Source of the DNA: Paenibacillus glucanolyticus NBRC 15330
GTDB lineage: Bacteria; Bacillota; Bacilli; Paenibacillales; Paenibacillaceae
Reading direction: 5' to 3'
Assembly (NCBI RefSeq): GCF_004000885.1
Contig: NZ_BIMC01000010.1
Span: 124,001-188,000, forward strand
Length of the DNA: 64,000 nucleotides
The notes under the pieces were generated by a model. That model ran no database searches and was not told where the DNA came from. It worked only from the letters and a program-made list of their open reading frames with translations. Position numbers and translations under genes: made by a program. Shown piece after piece: positions 42,092 to 50,869 of the stretch. Every line of letters starts with the position of its first letter. The first letter of the stretch is position 1.

Positions 42092-42639
42092 AACGCGAGT
42101 CCCTCCCTTGCCAGGTATTCGCCCAGAAGCGCCCTTGCCCGGTGAAGCCTTCCGCGAACGGTTCCTTCCGGTGCGCCGGTTGCTTCAGCGATATCACGGG
42201 TTCCCAAATCCAGGTAGTAATACAAGTAGATAACCTCATGATAATGAACCGGCAGTGCAGCAATAAATTTAAGAATGGTTGTTTGATCCAAGCGTTCTAA
42301 AGCCTCCTCCTCCACGCTGCGGAGAACGGAATTCTCCATTAGCAGCGGATCTGTTGGCTGCTCTTTCATCATTTTCAATCCCTGTTTATCCCGGCATGCA
42401 TGGATTGCAATCTTGGTGAGCCACGTCTTCACGCTGCTATCTCCCCGAAACGATGTCCAGTGGCGAAAAGCTCGCAGGAATACCTCCTGGCTGACGTCCT
42501 CTGCTAAATGTCGATCGCCCAAATAGAAGTAGGCTGTACGCAGTATGGAGGTGCCATACTCGGTCATGAATTGCTCCAGTGCCAGGGAGGGCTCAGACGG
42601 GTATCTGGATTTGTCGTTAGGGCCGGCCGGCCTTGCCAT
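42088..42639 (-). CDS. ECF-type RNA polymerase sigma factor
   Basis: 183 residues from the ATG at 42637-42639, ten bases after GGAGG; the longer open frame lacks a site. Region 2: ILRTAYFYLGDRHLAEDVSQ followed by EVFLRAFRHWTSFRGDSSVK. Region 4: IAALPVHYHEVIYLYYYLDL followed by GTRDIAEATGAPEGTVRGRL. It is closer to the SigX/SigW-type with GTVRGRLHRAR than the two other ECF factors in the window. First gene of a three-gene operon with an anti-sigma factor and an exported protein. Confidence 0.92.
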   Translation of the reverse strand: MARPAGPNDKSRYPSEPSLALEQFMTEYGTSILRTAYFYLGDRHLAEDVSQEVFLRAFRHWTSFRGDSSVKTWLTKIAIHACRDKQGLKMMKEQPTDPLLMENSVLRSVEEEALERLDQTTILKFIAALPVHYHEVIYLYYYLDLGTRDIAEATGAPEGTVRGRLHRARALLGEYLAREGLAL

Positions 42640-42724
42640 CTGTTGACCACCTCCATACCCTATAGACGGGGTAACTCTCGATTCCGCTACATGAATTCTG
42701 AAAAAAAGAAAATAAAAACGGTCG

Positions 42725-42791
42725 AAAAAAAGGCCAGCCAGTAGATTCTGGCTGACCCGATCATACGAATAAGCCTGATTCATCAGGCTTT
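42725..42791 (-). terminator. Tandem terminator hairpins after the MFS gene
   Basis: The proximal stem AAGCCTGAT/ATCAGGCTT (42771-42790) is followed by GGTCAGCCAG/CTGGCTGGCC (42748-42757 with 42732-42741) and seven T on the minus strand. Confidence 0.8.
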
Positions 42792-42814
42792 TAAATAACG
42801 GACCCCATATGTCA

Positions 42815-44188
42815 TCAGGTATTCCTGAACGGTCTCCGGTCCGTCTTGGGACCAAACTGCATTTGATACAGCCCCCATACCAGGATGCTTAAAGCGGTCA
42901 TTATAAAGAAAATATTGCTGTAAACATAAGCCGACTCGTTACCTGTCAGCGGATTCAACCGCCAGGTTGCCGACTGATCCAATACCTTGCCTATAATGCT
43001 CATTGCCATCGCGCCGGATATAAAGTTCAGCATGGAGAACAATCCCATGCCTACACCGACCTGTTCTTTGGAAAGCGTTCTTGAGATCGTGTTGGACATC
43101 GCAATCTGCATAAAGGTTTGTCCTACTTGACCCATGATTAACAGCAGTGCAATGACATACGGTGAAATGCCAACAAAAGTGGAGGTCAGAATGAAGCATA
43201 GAACCAGCAGTGCAGCCGCAATAGAAAATAGAGTTGAATTCCCGCGTTCATCCGCAAGTTTACCCCCGACACGGCCAAGCGTGGCCGCTGCAATGGCAGC
43301 AGGCACCAGGACAAAGCCAATGCTCCCTGCAGACAGATTGTTCAGTGCCGTCAAATACTGGGGCGTAATAAAGGTAATGCTAAAATTCATGGAGGTCGAT
43401 ATAAAAGCGATGACCAACGCACCGGTATATCTGGCATTCATGAACAGCTCCGGCTGAATAAACGGATGGACCGCTTTTCGAATGCGGATCGCAAACATCA
43501 GTAGGAATAGCCCCCCGATAACAGCAGCCGCCCAGCTGCTCTGTGTGATGGCTAGCAGGAACAAGCCCACCGCTGCCGCAAGGAATCCTCCGCCTATCAC
43601 ATCCAGCGGCTTGGCTGTCCCTCTCTCATCGTTCAGATATCTTCTGAAGAAAGGTATGGTCAGCAGGGGCAGTAATGAGAACAAGAACAAGATGCGCCAG
43701 CTGCCAAAACTCATAATCATCCCGGACACGATCGGACCCAGAGCACCTCCAAGCGCCAAGCCAATAGCCGATGTACCGAGCGCTCTCCCGCGCTTCTCAG
43801 GTTCAAAATAACGGATTGGAATAATCATGGCTATGGCTGGCAGTACGGCAGCACCTGCTGCTTGAAGCACTCGGCCGAGAATAATCATCCAGAAATCAAC
43901 GGCCAGCATCCCGACAACCGAGCCGACAGCAAACAAGAGCAGCCCGCACGTAATCAGGCTCTTCAGGCTATAGCTGTCTGCAAGTTTACCAAAGACAACC
44001 GAGCCGATTGCATAGAGAGCCATATAACTGGTCATAATCCAGCTTACCTGAGATGGAAGCAATTCGAATTCTTTACCGATGGCCGGTAAAGCCACATTGA
44101 ACATCGTACCGTTCATGACGGAGAATATGAGTGTTACAACGAGGACGCGGAGCAGCTTGTCCCCGTTGGCATACGTATCATTTTTCAT
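42815..44188 (-). CDS. MFS multidrug transporter, DHA2 (14-helix) type
   Basis: 457 residues from the ATG at 44186-44188 behind AAGGG. About 14 helices, with the first MFS motif (GKLADSYSLKSLITCGLLLF), motif C (GLALGGALGPIVSGMIMSFG) and RVGGKLADERGNS. It resembles the TetA(L)/QacA-like DHA2 group, which exports tetracyclines or cationic drugs by proton antiport; the substrate cannot be read. It is divergent from the MarR regulator, with two palindromes between, so it is very likely repressed by MarR until a drug binds. Confidence 0.9.
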   Translation of the reverse strand: MKNDTYANGDKLLRVLVVTLIFSVMNGTMFNVALPAIGKEFELLPSQVSWIMTSYMALYAIGSVVFGKLADSYSLKSLITCGLLLFAVGSVVGMLAVDFWMIILGRVLQAAGAAVLPAIAMIIPIRYFEPEKRGRALGTSAIGLALGGALGPIVSGMIMSFGSWRILFLFSLLPLLTIPFFRRYLNDERGTAKPLDVIGGGFLAAAVGLFLLAITQSSWAAAVIGGLFLLMFAIRIRKAVHPFIQPELFMNARYTGALVIAFISTSMNFSITFITPQYLTALNNLSAGSIGFVLVPAAIAAATLGRVGGKLADERGNSTLFSIAAALLVLCFILTSTFVGISPYVIALLLIMGQVGQTFMQIAMSNTISRTLSKEQVGVGMGLFSMLNFISGAMAMSIIGKVLDQSATWRLNPLTGNESAYVYSNIFFIMTALSILVWGLYQMQFGPKTDRRPFRNT

Positions 44189-44270
44189 GGTTATCCCTTC
44201 CCCCGCGTTTGAAAGATAAAATCGTCCATAATAAACACCTAGCTGCAGCATGGAAATGAGTGTATAATTT

Positions 44271-44286
44271 AATGAGTCTACTCATT
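44271..44286. promoter_or_regulatory. MarR operator candidate 1
   Basis: AATGAGT-CT-ACTCATT, a perfect 16-base palindrome between the divergent MFS and marR-like genes. A TATAAT-like hexamer lies directly beside it. Confidence 0.65.
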
Positions 44287-44300
44287 ATATGTTTATTATA

Positions 44301-44318
44301 TAGTGAGTAACCTCACTA
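44301..44318. promoter_or_regulatory. MarR operator candidate 2
   Basis: TAGTGAG-TAAC-CTCACTA, a perfect 18-base palindrome; it shares the GAGT/CTCA core with the dyad at 44271 and is 30 bases from it. Confidence 0.65.
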
Positions 44319-44363
44319 ATTATGAGCTTAAGTATAAAGCCTGCTTTTGTCAAGGAGGAACTT

Positions 44364-44837
44364 ATGAAACCAAACGACGCTGTACCCTCATTCATCGATA
44401 TCATTCACATGCTTGTAAGAACTACTCATGCCATCCAAAAAGAATTCGACGCTCAACTAGGTATGTTCCCAACCCCATATCAAGTGTCCGGACCGAGACT
44501 TCGCGTGCTCTCTGTCGTCCTGGAAACCGGAAGCATTCGAATGAATGAATTAGCAGCAAGGCTGGGCATTAAAGCCCGCACGCTTACCGATTTAGTGGAT
44601 GCTCTTGAGAAGGAACAACTTCTTGTCCGTGTCCAGGATCCGCAAGACCGCCGGGCTATCCTGATTCAGCTCACGGAACAGGCACAAGCGACCATTAGGC
44701 CCGTACTGGACTATCAAACGGAAATCGCCGAGAAAATCCTCGGCAGCCTTACCGAGAGTGACCGCAGGGTTTTCTATGACATGTTGTTAAGCCTCTCGAA
44801 GAACAAGGATCTGTCCGCCTGTATAGAACTTAAATAG
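44364..44837 (+). CDS. MarR-family transcriptional regulator
   Basis: 157 residues from the ATG at 44364, five bases after AAGGAGG. The winged helix carries the MarR pattern: VLETGSIRMNELAARLGIKA, RTLTDLVDALEKEQLLVRVQ and the wing DPQDRRAILIQLTEQA. It binds as a dimer to palindromes; two lie in its own promoter region shared with the MFS pump. Probable drug-responsive repressor of pump and itself. Confidence 0.93.
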   Translation: MKPNDAVPSFIDIIHMLVRTTHAIQKEFDAQLGMFPTPYQVSGPRLRVLSVVLETGSIRMNELAARLGIKARTLTDLVDALEKEQLLVRVQDPQDRRAILIQLTEQAQATIRPVLDYQTEIAEKILGSLTESDRRVFYDMLLSLSKNKDLSACIELK

Positions 44838-44877
44838 CGGATTTGTTTCCGAAAACCCATGATTGCATCCATAGAAA

Positions 44878-44901
44878 AAGGAGCAGAGAGATCTGCTCCT
44901 T
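44878..44901. terminator. Bidirectional intrinsic terminator
   Basis: AAGGAGCAGA (44878-44887) pairs perfectly with TCTGCTCCTT (44892-44901), loop GAGA. Shared by the marR-like gene and the convergent GNAT gene. Confidence 0.75.
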
Positions 44902-44934
44902 CAACATCCATTTCATTTCCCTGCTTTATGATGA

Positions 44935-45456
44935 TCAAAATCGAAAGACGATCTTTACATGATCATTCGTGATTTCGACAGATTCCTGAAAACCCCGTTC
45001 CGCTCTATAACTATGAAGCGTCTTTCTCCAGAAGGCTTGTGCCCTCTTATTGCTGTCCGTGGCGTTCGTCTGAATCTCCCAGCTGCCTGAATGCTCGTTG
45101 AGTACCTGTGCCGCAGCCGCTTCTGCGATATTCTGGCCACGGAAGGGCTTCATCACAAAAAACTCGTTCATGTAGAATTCACTGCCAAAGGTATACGGCG
45201 GGGCTGCAACCAATGCAAAGCCCGCAGGAATGTCATCAGCCCGAATAAGATACGGGAATAACACCTCTGGCTTATCCCACCATATATCAAACACTTGAAT
45301 CTGGTCATTCAAGGTTCTGGTATCATCATCTTCAAACACGCCATATCGATTCGGCTTCCATCCCCATATTCCCGACAAATCGTGCAGGTACAGCGGATAC
45401 ATATTATTAATGATAAATTTAGTCGAGGCATCACTTAACTCCACCGTGACTTTCAT
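44935..45456 (-). CDS. GNAT-family N-acetyltransferase
   Basis: 173 residues. The fold runs through EFYMNEFFVMKPFRGQNIAE (acetyl-CoA loop FRGQNIAE) and IQTNATDSNKRAQAFWRKTL (motif B). An N-terminal YPLYLHDLSGIWGW segment and the IRADDIPAGFALVAAPPYTF strand pair are seen in GNAT proteins that also carry DUF-like heads. Substrate unknown. Single-gene unit. Confidence 0.82.
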   Translation of the reverse strand: MKVTVELSDASTKFIINNMYPLYLHDLSGIWGWKPNRYGVFEDDDTRTLNDQIQVFDIWWDKPEVLFPYLIRADDIPAGFALVAAPPYTFGSEFYMNEFFVMKPFRGQNIAEAAAAQVLNEHSGSWEIQTNATDSNKRAQAFWRKTLHSYRAERGFQESVEITNDHVKIVFRF

Positions 45457-45630
45457 CCGTTCTCCCCCATTCTGTCGGCTATCTCGAAACCTTTGAGATA
45501 CGGCATCTTGCCCTATTAATTCAGATATTTAACGGCTTCAACGTAAGCGTAACATCGTTCCAAAACCATAAATAGAGGAGGTATGAGTATAATTAACTTT
45601 TATATAAACTGACGTCGGCCGCAATAAAAA

Positions 45631-45670
45631 AAGCAACGAGCACTGTCCAGCTCAGACATGCTCATTGCTT
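45631..45670 (-). terminator. Intrinsic terminator of the DJ-1/PfpI gene
   Basis: AAGCAATGAGCATGTC and GACAGTGCTCGTTGCTT, as read on the minus strand, form a long stem with two bulges, followed by TTTTTTATTG. Confidence 0.75.
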
Positions 45671-45688
45671 AATATGCGTGTTAGTCCG

Positions 45689-46279
45689 TTACTTTTCCGC
45701 AAAACCCATCAAATCTTTCACATGTAACGTATTTTCTCGCGTTGTCAGCTTTTCCAGCAAAGTGAAGGCCACTTCAAAGGCTGTTGCCGGGTTACAGGAA
45801 GTGATCAGATTCCCATCGACAACGACTTGTTCGTCCACCACGATGGCGCCAAACTCGCGCAGCTGTTTCTTTCTGATGCTCGTTGGATGATCGTAGGTTG
45901 TTGCCCTGCGCCCCTCCAGCAGCCCGGCCTTGCCAAGCGTCAGGGCTGCAACACATATGGTGGCGATCCACTTGTCTTGTGCATGGAATGCCTGAATGAC
46001 GGCGGAGAACCTGGGATCGTATGCATCCTTGTAAAACCCGGCTTCCTCAAATCCGCCTGGAATCGCAAGCGCATCATAGTCATCAACCCGGACTGAATCC
46101 AGTGTCACTTCAGGAATCACGGTGAAGTTCCAGGTACACTTTAATCGGTCGTGCAATCCGGTCGTTACCACCTGCGTGGTGCCGTCTCCCTCAAGCATGT
46201 TCCATCCTAATACGTCGGTAAAGACGCTTGCTTCCACTGCCTCGAATCCATCGGCCAGCAGCAACAGCACTCTTTTCAT
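45689..46279 (-). CDS. DJ-1/PfpI family protein
   Basis: 196 residues from the ATG at 46277-46279, behind AGGG; an ATG two codons earlier is too close to the site. The class I amidotransferase-like fold shows in RVLLLLADGFEAVEASVFTD, LAIPGGFEEAG and the nucleophile elbow ATICVAALTLGKAG with the reactive Cys. Family members act as glyoxalases, deglycases, chaperones or peptidases; the exact role cannot be read. Single gene with its own terminator. Confidence 0.9.
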   Translation of the reverse strand: MKRVLLLLADGFEAVEASVFTDVLGWNMLEGDGTTQVVTTGLHDRLKCTWNFTVIPEVTLDSVRVDDYDALAIPGGFEEAGFYKDAYDPRFSAVIQAFHAQDKWIATICVAALTLGKAGLLEGRRATTYDHPTSIRKKQLREFGAIVVDEQVVVDGNLITSCNPATAFEVAFTLLEKLTTRENTLHVKDLMGFAEK

Positions 46280-46424
46280 CGTCATCCCTGCCTTTATGTT
46301 TACTAATAATTATAGTCCCCATTACCTCTCATGGAAATATACCTCCTGAAACTATTCTATCTGTCTATATCCTTTTCTCTCTTTGATGAATAGAATGTAA
46401 GACTTAATTAAAAGAGGTGAGCAT

Positions 46425-46790
46425 ATGACTCCGTTACAGTTGAATGGGATTGTAGGTGGGAAGAATCCTATTGATGTAGGTGCTGGAAAGACCATTTTGT
46501 TGCAGCAAATTGTAATCAACGTGAGAAACGGCAGAAAACTGGTTCTCAAAGATATTAACTTTTTGTTTAACAATGATGCTTTTGCAATCAAAATTGAGGC
46601 ACAGCCATCCCCCGGCGTATATATTGCCAGAGGTGGCGCTGGTGATTTGCACCCGAACAAAGTATTGTTCAATAATAATACGGGGTCATCCGTTTTGATC
46701 TTCTTACTGGTAAGTGCCGTCAATACGTCCCGTAACAAGCGTTCACTCAGTCGTTCTGACAGCTGGCACCTTAATCTCAAGCGACAATAA
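46425..46790 (+). CDS. Protein of unknown function (121 residues)
   Basis: Starts with ATG, five to six bases after GAGGTG, and is followed by a strong terminator, so it is very likely translated. The sequence opens MTPLQLNGIVGGKNPIDVGA and has many Ile/Val/Asn beta-prone stretches (LLQQIVINVRNGRKLVLKDI, VLFNNNTGSSVLIFLLVSAV) and a basic tail (NTSRNKRSLSRSDSWHLNLK). No signal peptide or clear membrane helix. I do not recognise a family; the beta-rich, Asn-rich character would fit a structural or surface-layer-like small protein. Confidence 0.7.
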   Translation: MTPLQLNGIVGGKNPIDVGAGKTILLQQIVINVRNGRKLVLKDINFLFNNDAFAIKIEAQPSPGVYIARGGAGDLHPNKVLFNNNTGSSVLIFLLVSAVNTSRNKRSLSRSDSWHLNLKRQ

Positions 46791-46800
46791 AGCATTCCTC

Positions 46801-47094
46801 CTACAAAAGGAAGCAGCTCCTGTGCTGTTTCCTTTTTTTTAAGGCGGTAAAGGGCATCATGCCGGAAAAAGCAGCCGCCGTCGCAACTTGACATCGTTTA
46901 ATACCCGCGTACCACCAAATGAATGCCAGCGCCGTTACGATCGGTCCGTACCATACGAGCGCCAGCCATTCTTGCATTCCAATTGCAGCAAGGGAAGCTG
47001 CCGGATTTTCGAACCATAATGGAATGAGACACAGGATAAAGGCCGCCGCAGATACCCGTGTTGTCTCGAGTCCTTCAGCAGATACAATCGCTTA
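46801..47094 (-). pseudogene. Remnant of an EamA/DMT transporter gene
   Basis: On the minus strand, after a TAA at 47092-47094, the frame reads AAAFILCLIPLWFENPAASL, GMQEWLALVWYGPIVTALAF, IWWYAGIKRCQVATAAAFSG and MMPFTALKK. This is the second half of an EamA transporter (the YGxxxTALAFxxWYxGIKR block is characteristic). The N-terminal half is absent, a stop is upstream, and the last helix is replaced by the terminator of the convergent gene. It is a decayed fragment, not a functional gene. Confidence 0.8.
46808..46840 (+). terminator. Intrinsic terminator after the unknown-function gene
   Basis: AGGAAGCAGC (46808-46817) pairs with GCTGTTTCCT (46824-46833) with one G-T wobble, followed by eight T. 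Confidence 0.88.
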
Positions 47095-47233
47095 TCGGTG
47101 TTAACAATACCGGACGTTGAATCCTTGTACTTGACTGTTGCTTCTCCTCCCCATTCTCCTTTCATGCATAAATTAAAACATAGAATGGAAATGATAACTA
47201 AATCATGTATTGCATGGACTAGGGAGTGAGTGT

Positions 47234-48568
47234 ATGGATCTCAAACTGCGTTTGGCTGATTATTTCAGGACAAATGCCGATTATTTCAATGTAGAAATTC
47301 AATTGCTGCAATATCGAGTTCAGGTGATCGGCTTGGATTCTTTGGTCGATCTTCCTCAGAGCATTGCTATGCTCCAGACGCAGACAACAAACATGGTCGA
47401 TGACTCGCTGTCACCGGATTCATTGCTCAAGATTATTGGACAGCTTGTGGACCCTGATCTGGGTGCAATTGTGCCTGACATCATAAAGGGCAACTTGATT
47501 GTGCTGGAACCTCTGTCAGGAACATGCTGCGCTGTCCTTCCTATATCCAAAGTTGTTACCCGATCGATCGGACCGGCTGAAACGGAGAACACCCTGTATG
47601 GGTCCAGCAGCTCTTTTCTTGAAGATCTCAACACCAATATCGGCATCCTTCGGAAACACTGCACAAGCGCCAACTTGAAAGTAGAAACTTACAAGGTCGG
47701 AAAGAGCAATCCCAAAGCCGTTTTGTTAATCTACGTTGAGGATCAGGTTAAGCCCGCGCTTATCGACAACCTCCGGAAGAAAATTGAAGCCGGTTTGGAT
47801 AAGGATATCCAGCATCTGCAGCAGCTTGAGAAAATTCTGGGATCAAACCCCTGGACGGTGGTAGCCCGGTTTAACGCAACCGAGCTACCGCAGAATGCGG
47901 CACATTCCCTGCAGCAAGGGAAAGTCGTGTTAATGATTGATCGACTGCCGTTTGCGGTCATCATCCCAAGTCTGATCTGGGATATGTTCTGCATGAAGGA
48001 TGATCACAATTTCCCGCTGCCCTTCATGTATCTTATCCGCTTACTTCGCATTCTGGGCGCGCTGATTGCCACCATCATTCCGGGTCTCTATGTTGCCCTG
48101 GTGTCCGTAAACCCAGAAGTATTGAGGCTGCAATTGGCGCTATCCATTGCCCACAGCCGTCAAGACGTCCCGTATCCCGCCATGGTTGAAACTTTACTGC
48201 TTCTGGTTGTGCTGGAGCTCATACTGGAAGCCAGCATTCGCCTGCCCAAGAGCATAGGACCGACCGTTACGATGGTCGGAGGCATTATCCTCGGGCAAGC
48301 CGCAGTTGCGGCGAAACTCGTCAGCAATCTGTTAATCATCGTGCTGGCGGGCACCACCATTGCCTCTTCGACGGTAGTCGGATTTCAGAACTCTGTGCCG
48401 ATCAGGGTCTTCAAGTATCTGCTCATTATTTTATCTGCTATTTACGGGGTATTGGGTCTGCTCGCGGGGATTGTGCTTATCTGCGCCTACATAGGCAACC
48501 AGAGCAGCATGGGTGTTCCTTACTTGTCCATGCCCTCATTGACCCAGAAGGATGAACCCAATGGCTAA
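47234..48568 (+). CDS. GerA-type germinant receptor subunit (second operon)
   Basis: 444 residues from the ATG at 47234 behind GGGAG. A soluble N-terminal part (1-250) and five C-terminal helices. Family landmarks: ILRKHCTSANLKVETYKVGK, LVSVNPEVLRLQLALSIAHS, RQDVPYPAMVETLLLLVVLE and EASIRLPKSIGPTVTMVGGI. It is about 55 residues shorter than the GerA subunit at 16298, mostly in the N-terminal part. Forms the channel subunit of a receptor that responds to another germinant. First gene of an A-B-C operon. Confidence 0.92.
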   Translation: MDLKLRLADYFRTNADYFNVEIQLLQYRVQVIGLDSLVDLPQSIAMLQTQTTNMVDDSLSPDSLLKIIGQLVDPDLGAIVPDIIKGNLIVLEPLSGTCCAVLPISKVVTRSIGPAETENTLYGSSSSFLEDLNTNIGILRKHCTSANLKVETYKVGKSNPKAVLLIYVEDQVKPALIDNLRKKIEAGLDKDIQHLQQLEKILGSNPWTVVARFNATELPQNAAHSLQQGKVVLMIDRLPFAVIIPSLIWDMFCMKDDHNFPLPFMYLIRLLRILGALIATIIPGLYVALVSVNPEVLRLQLALSIAHSRQDVPYPAMVETLLLLVVLELILEASIRLPKSIGPTVTMVGGIILGQAAVAAKLVSNLLIIVLAGTTIASSTVVGFQNSVPIRVFKYLLIILSAIYGVLGLLAGIVLICAYIGNQSSMGVPYLSMPSLTQKDEPNG

Positions 48569-49655
48569 AGGCGGACTTCAATCAGCCGTGATGTACGTGG
48601 TCTGTCATATGGGGCTTATCTTTTTTCTATATCCCTCGAGGTTTTTTTCTGCTATGCAAACCGGGCACTGGATAGGCATTGTATTCAGCTACGCCGTACA
48701 GATGACCGTTGTTTTCTTATATATCATGGGCTTGCGATTTGCCAAAAATCAAACGGTCATTGATATATTCCGAAGTGCAGGCAGGGTTGTTCCATGGATT
48801 GTCCTGCTGCCTGCCTTCCTGTACCTGGTCGTTGCGTTTATCGTAACTATTCGTGCCTACTCTGAAATGCTCACGCTGATTTTCTTATCCAACACACCCC
48901 TGTGGGCCATCCTGCTGCTCCTGTTCCTTGTCGCCTTTGTAATGGCTTGGCAGGGAATTGGCAGTATGGCCAGAACAGCCTTATTACTTGCTATCTTGTT
49001 CTCGGGTCCACTCCTGTTTGTCCTGTATCTATCCTTTCAGAATGTCGATTGGTATTACGCTTTGCCGTTCGTCGGCCATAAACAAACGTTTACCTTCATA
49101 ATGGATGTAGAATTTCAAGTTAGTCTGTTTGTGTATGCGGGGGGATTCTTTTTTCTGGGACTACTCCCCGTCTCTATTCCTATCAACATGAAAAAGATGG
49201 CCATCGGCGGACTGCTGCTGCTCCCAATGTACCTGCTGTCGGTATATCTTCCCCTGCTGACCTTTGGCCAATCGACCGCTGAGCTGTATGAATTCCCCAT
49301 GCTGATGACGATCGATACGGTGAACGTGACCTGGCTGATGTTTGACCGGATCACCATATTCTTCCTGCTCAGTTTGATGGCTTTTGCTCTGCTATACATG
49401 GCAGTCACCCTATGGACTTTAATGACTTTAACGAAAAAAGCACTGCCCTTTATCCCCGATCCTTACGGGCTAATCGGGTTGACGATTCTCCTATTTGTTA
49501 TCTCATTGGCCATTCCGGACTGGGACTTCCTGAAACAGCTGCAGATCGGGATCATCCCGCTCAGGTTATACATTTTCATTGTCATCCCCGTGCTCACTTT
49601 CATTATGGGATGGCGGCTCAAGAACAAAGCCAATCGTAAAGCGGAGGTATCTTGA
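48561..49655 (+). CDS. GerB-type germinant receptor permease subunit (second operon)
   Basis: 364 residues from the ATG at 48561; AAGG is nine bases before it, while an ATG at 48552 has no spacing. The gene overlaps the A gene by 8 bases. About ten helices with the GerAB family opening (SAVMYVVCHMGLIFFLYPSR), then FAKNQTVIDIFRSAGRVVPW and MNMKKMAIGG-type inner segments. It provides the germinant-binding permease subunit. Confidence 0.9.
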   Translation: MAKGGLQSAVMYVVCHMGLIFFLYPSRFFSAMQTGHWIGIVFSYAVQMTVVFLYIMGLRFAKNQTVIDIFRSAGRVVPWIVLLPAFLYLVVAFIVTIRAYSEMLTLIFLSNTPLWAILLLLFLVAFVMAWQGIGSMARTALLLAILFSGPLLFVLYLSFQNVDWYYALPFVGHKQTFTFIMDVEFQVSLFVYAGGFFFLGLLPVSIPINMKKMAIGGLLLLPMYLLSVYLPLLTFGQSTAELYEFPMLMTIDTVNVTWLMFDRITIFFLLSLMAFALLYMAVTLWTLMTLTKKALPFIPDPYGLIGLTILLFVISLAIPDWDFLKQLQIGIIPLRLYIFIVIPVLTFIMGWRLKNKANRKAEVS

Positions 49656-50740
49656 TGATGATCATACGAACCCCTTTTCGTTGGAGGATGAAACTTCTGA
49701 CTGTTTCGATAATCCTTCTCCCTTTATTAAGCGGCTGCTGGGACAACAAAGATATTAACCATCGAGCCCTCCCTGTCATCATGGGGATATCCTTGACCGA
49801 GCACAATCAGTACAAAATCTTCTTGGATATCCCGTCAACGGATGATTCCAACAACATTACGATTGTATCGGGTACCGGAGACACCATTAACGAGATCATC
49901 GATCATATGAGCATGAATATGGAATCTCAAGTTGATTTGCTTCATCTGAAAATTGTTATTGTGGATAAGAACTTTGCGCAAAGCGGAATGCAGGACGTCG
50001 TGTCGGCCTTTAATCGTTCCCGTGATATTTCTTCCAAAACGCTGTTTGCTATCAGTGAACAGCCGTTGGAGCAATTCTTCTCCGAGATGAAGGCAAAAAC
50101 TCTGAACAGCGGGAATGTCCTTTATGATTTTTTCGAAAAAAACGCCGGATGGAATCCCCAATTAGCCGACACGAGGGTATGGCAAATGTTCCGCAGCATT
50201 AATTCCTATACGCATGATGTCATCGTTCCGCTTATTCGATCAGGAAAGACAACGAATATCGAATGCATTGGCTCGGCCATTATCAAGAATGGGAAGATGA
50301 CGGGACAGATCAGTCCCGAGGAAACGCTGGTCGCTAATGCTTTTTATGGAAAAAGCGCCTATGGCAAGCTCGAAGTTATGGACAGTGCGACGGTACAGAT
50401 TATCAGCAACAAACTTACCCATAAGAGCTGGATGAAGAATGACCAGGCTTTTTTGAGGAGCAATCTGAAGCTGAATGTCACCATTCTGGATTCAAAGGGC
50501 CATCCCACGGAACAAGAGATTAAAGATAAATTGGAGCAACTGCTCACCTCTCGACTAGAGCATTTATTTAAGCAAACCCAGCAGGACGAAGCGGATATAT
50601 TAGCATTAGGCCAATATTTCAGAAACGATTTGACCCGTGAGCAATTGTCCAGATGGCGATCCGAATATTACCCGGAGCTGGACTTCGAGCTTAAGGTCAC
50701 GACCAAAATCGAGAACCGGGGCAATCTCAAAAATTTATGA
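49655..50740 (+). CDS. GerC-type germinant receptor lipoprotein (second operon)
   Basis: 361 residues from the ATG at 49655, seven bases after GGAGG, overlapping the B stop by one base (TGATG). Lipobox LLSGCW then DNKDINHRALPVIMGISLT is the Ger(x)C opening. The C-terminal domain LEHLFKQTQQDEADILALGQ, followed by YFRNDLTREQLSRWRSEYYP, is typical. It is anchored in the spore inner membrane and completes the receptor. A strong terminator follows at 50751. Confidence 0.92.
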   Translation: MMIIRTPFRWRMKLLTVSIILLPLLSGCWDNKDINHRALPVIMGISLTEHNQYKIFLDIPSTDDSNNITIVSGTGDTINEIIDHMSMNMESQVDLLHLKIVIVDKNFAQSGMQDVVSAFNRSRDISSKTLFAISEQPLEQFFSEMKAKTLNSGNVLYDFFEKNAGWNPQLADTRVWQMFRSINSYTHDVIVPLIRSGKTTNIECIGSAIIKNGKMTGQISPEETLVANAFYGKSAYGKLEVMDSATVQIISNKLTHKSWMKNDQAFLRSNLKLNVTILDSKGHPTEQEIKDKLEQLLTSRLEHLFKQTQQDEADILALGQYFRNDLTREQLSRWRSEYYPELDFELKVTTKIENRGNLKNL

Positions 50741-50750
50741 TAGATATGAA

Positions 50751-50777
50751 AAAAGGACCCTTTGCGGTCCTTTTTTT
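50751..50777 (+). terminator. Intrinsic terminator of the second germination operon
   Basis: AAAAGGACC (50751-50759) pairs with GGTCCTTTT (50766-50774), then more T. Confidence 0.9.
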
Positions 50778-50869
50778 ACGTTCCTCTTATTTCATAAGCA
50801 GTAAAATTCCATTTAATGCCTCAAACAGTATTTTGATTCTCCTCGGCGGTACCTACAGAGATGCGAATA

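Noticed and set aside
46352..46894. Minus-strand ORF of 180 codons
   Set aside because: Overlaps the plus-strand gene at 46425 and its terminator; composition looks random, and a ribosome binding site is lacking.
46919..47165. Short ORFs on both strands before the second ger operon
   Set aside because: They are out of frame with the recognisable EamA fragment and show no features of their own.
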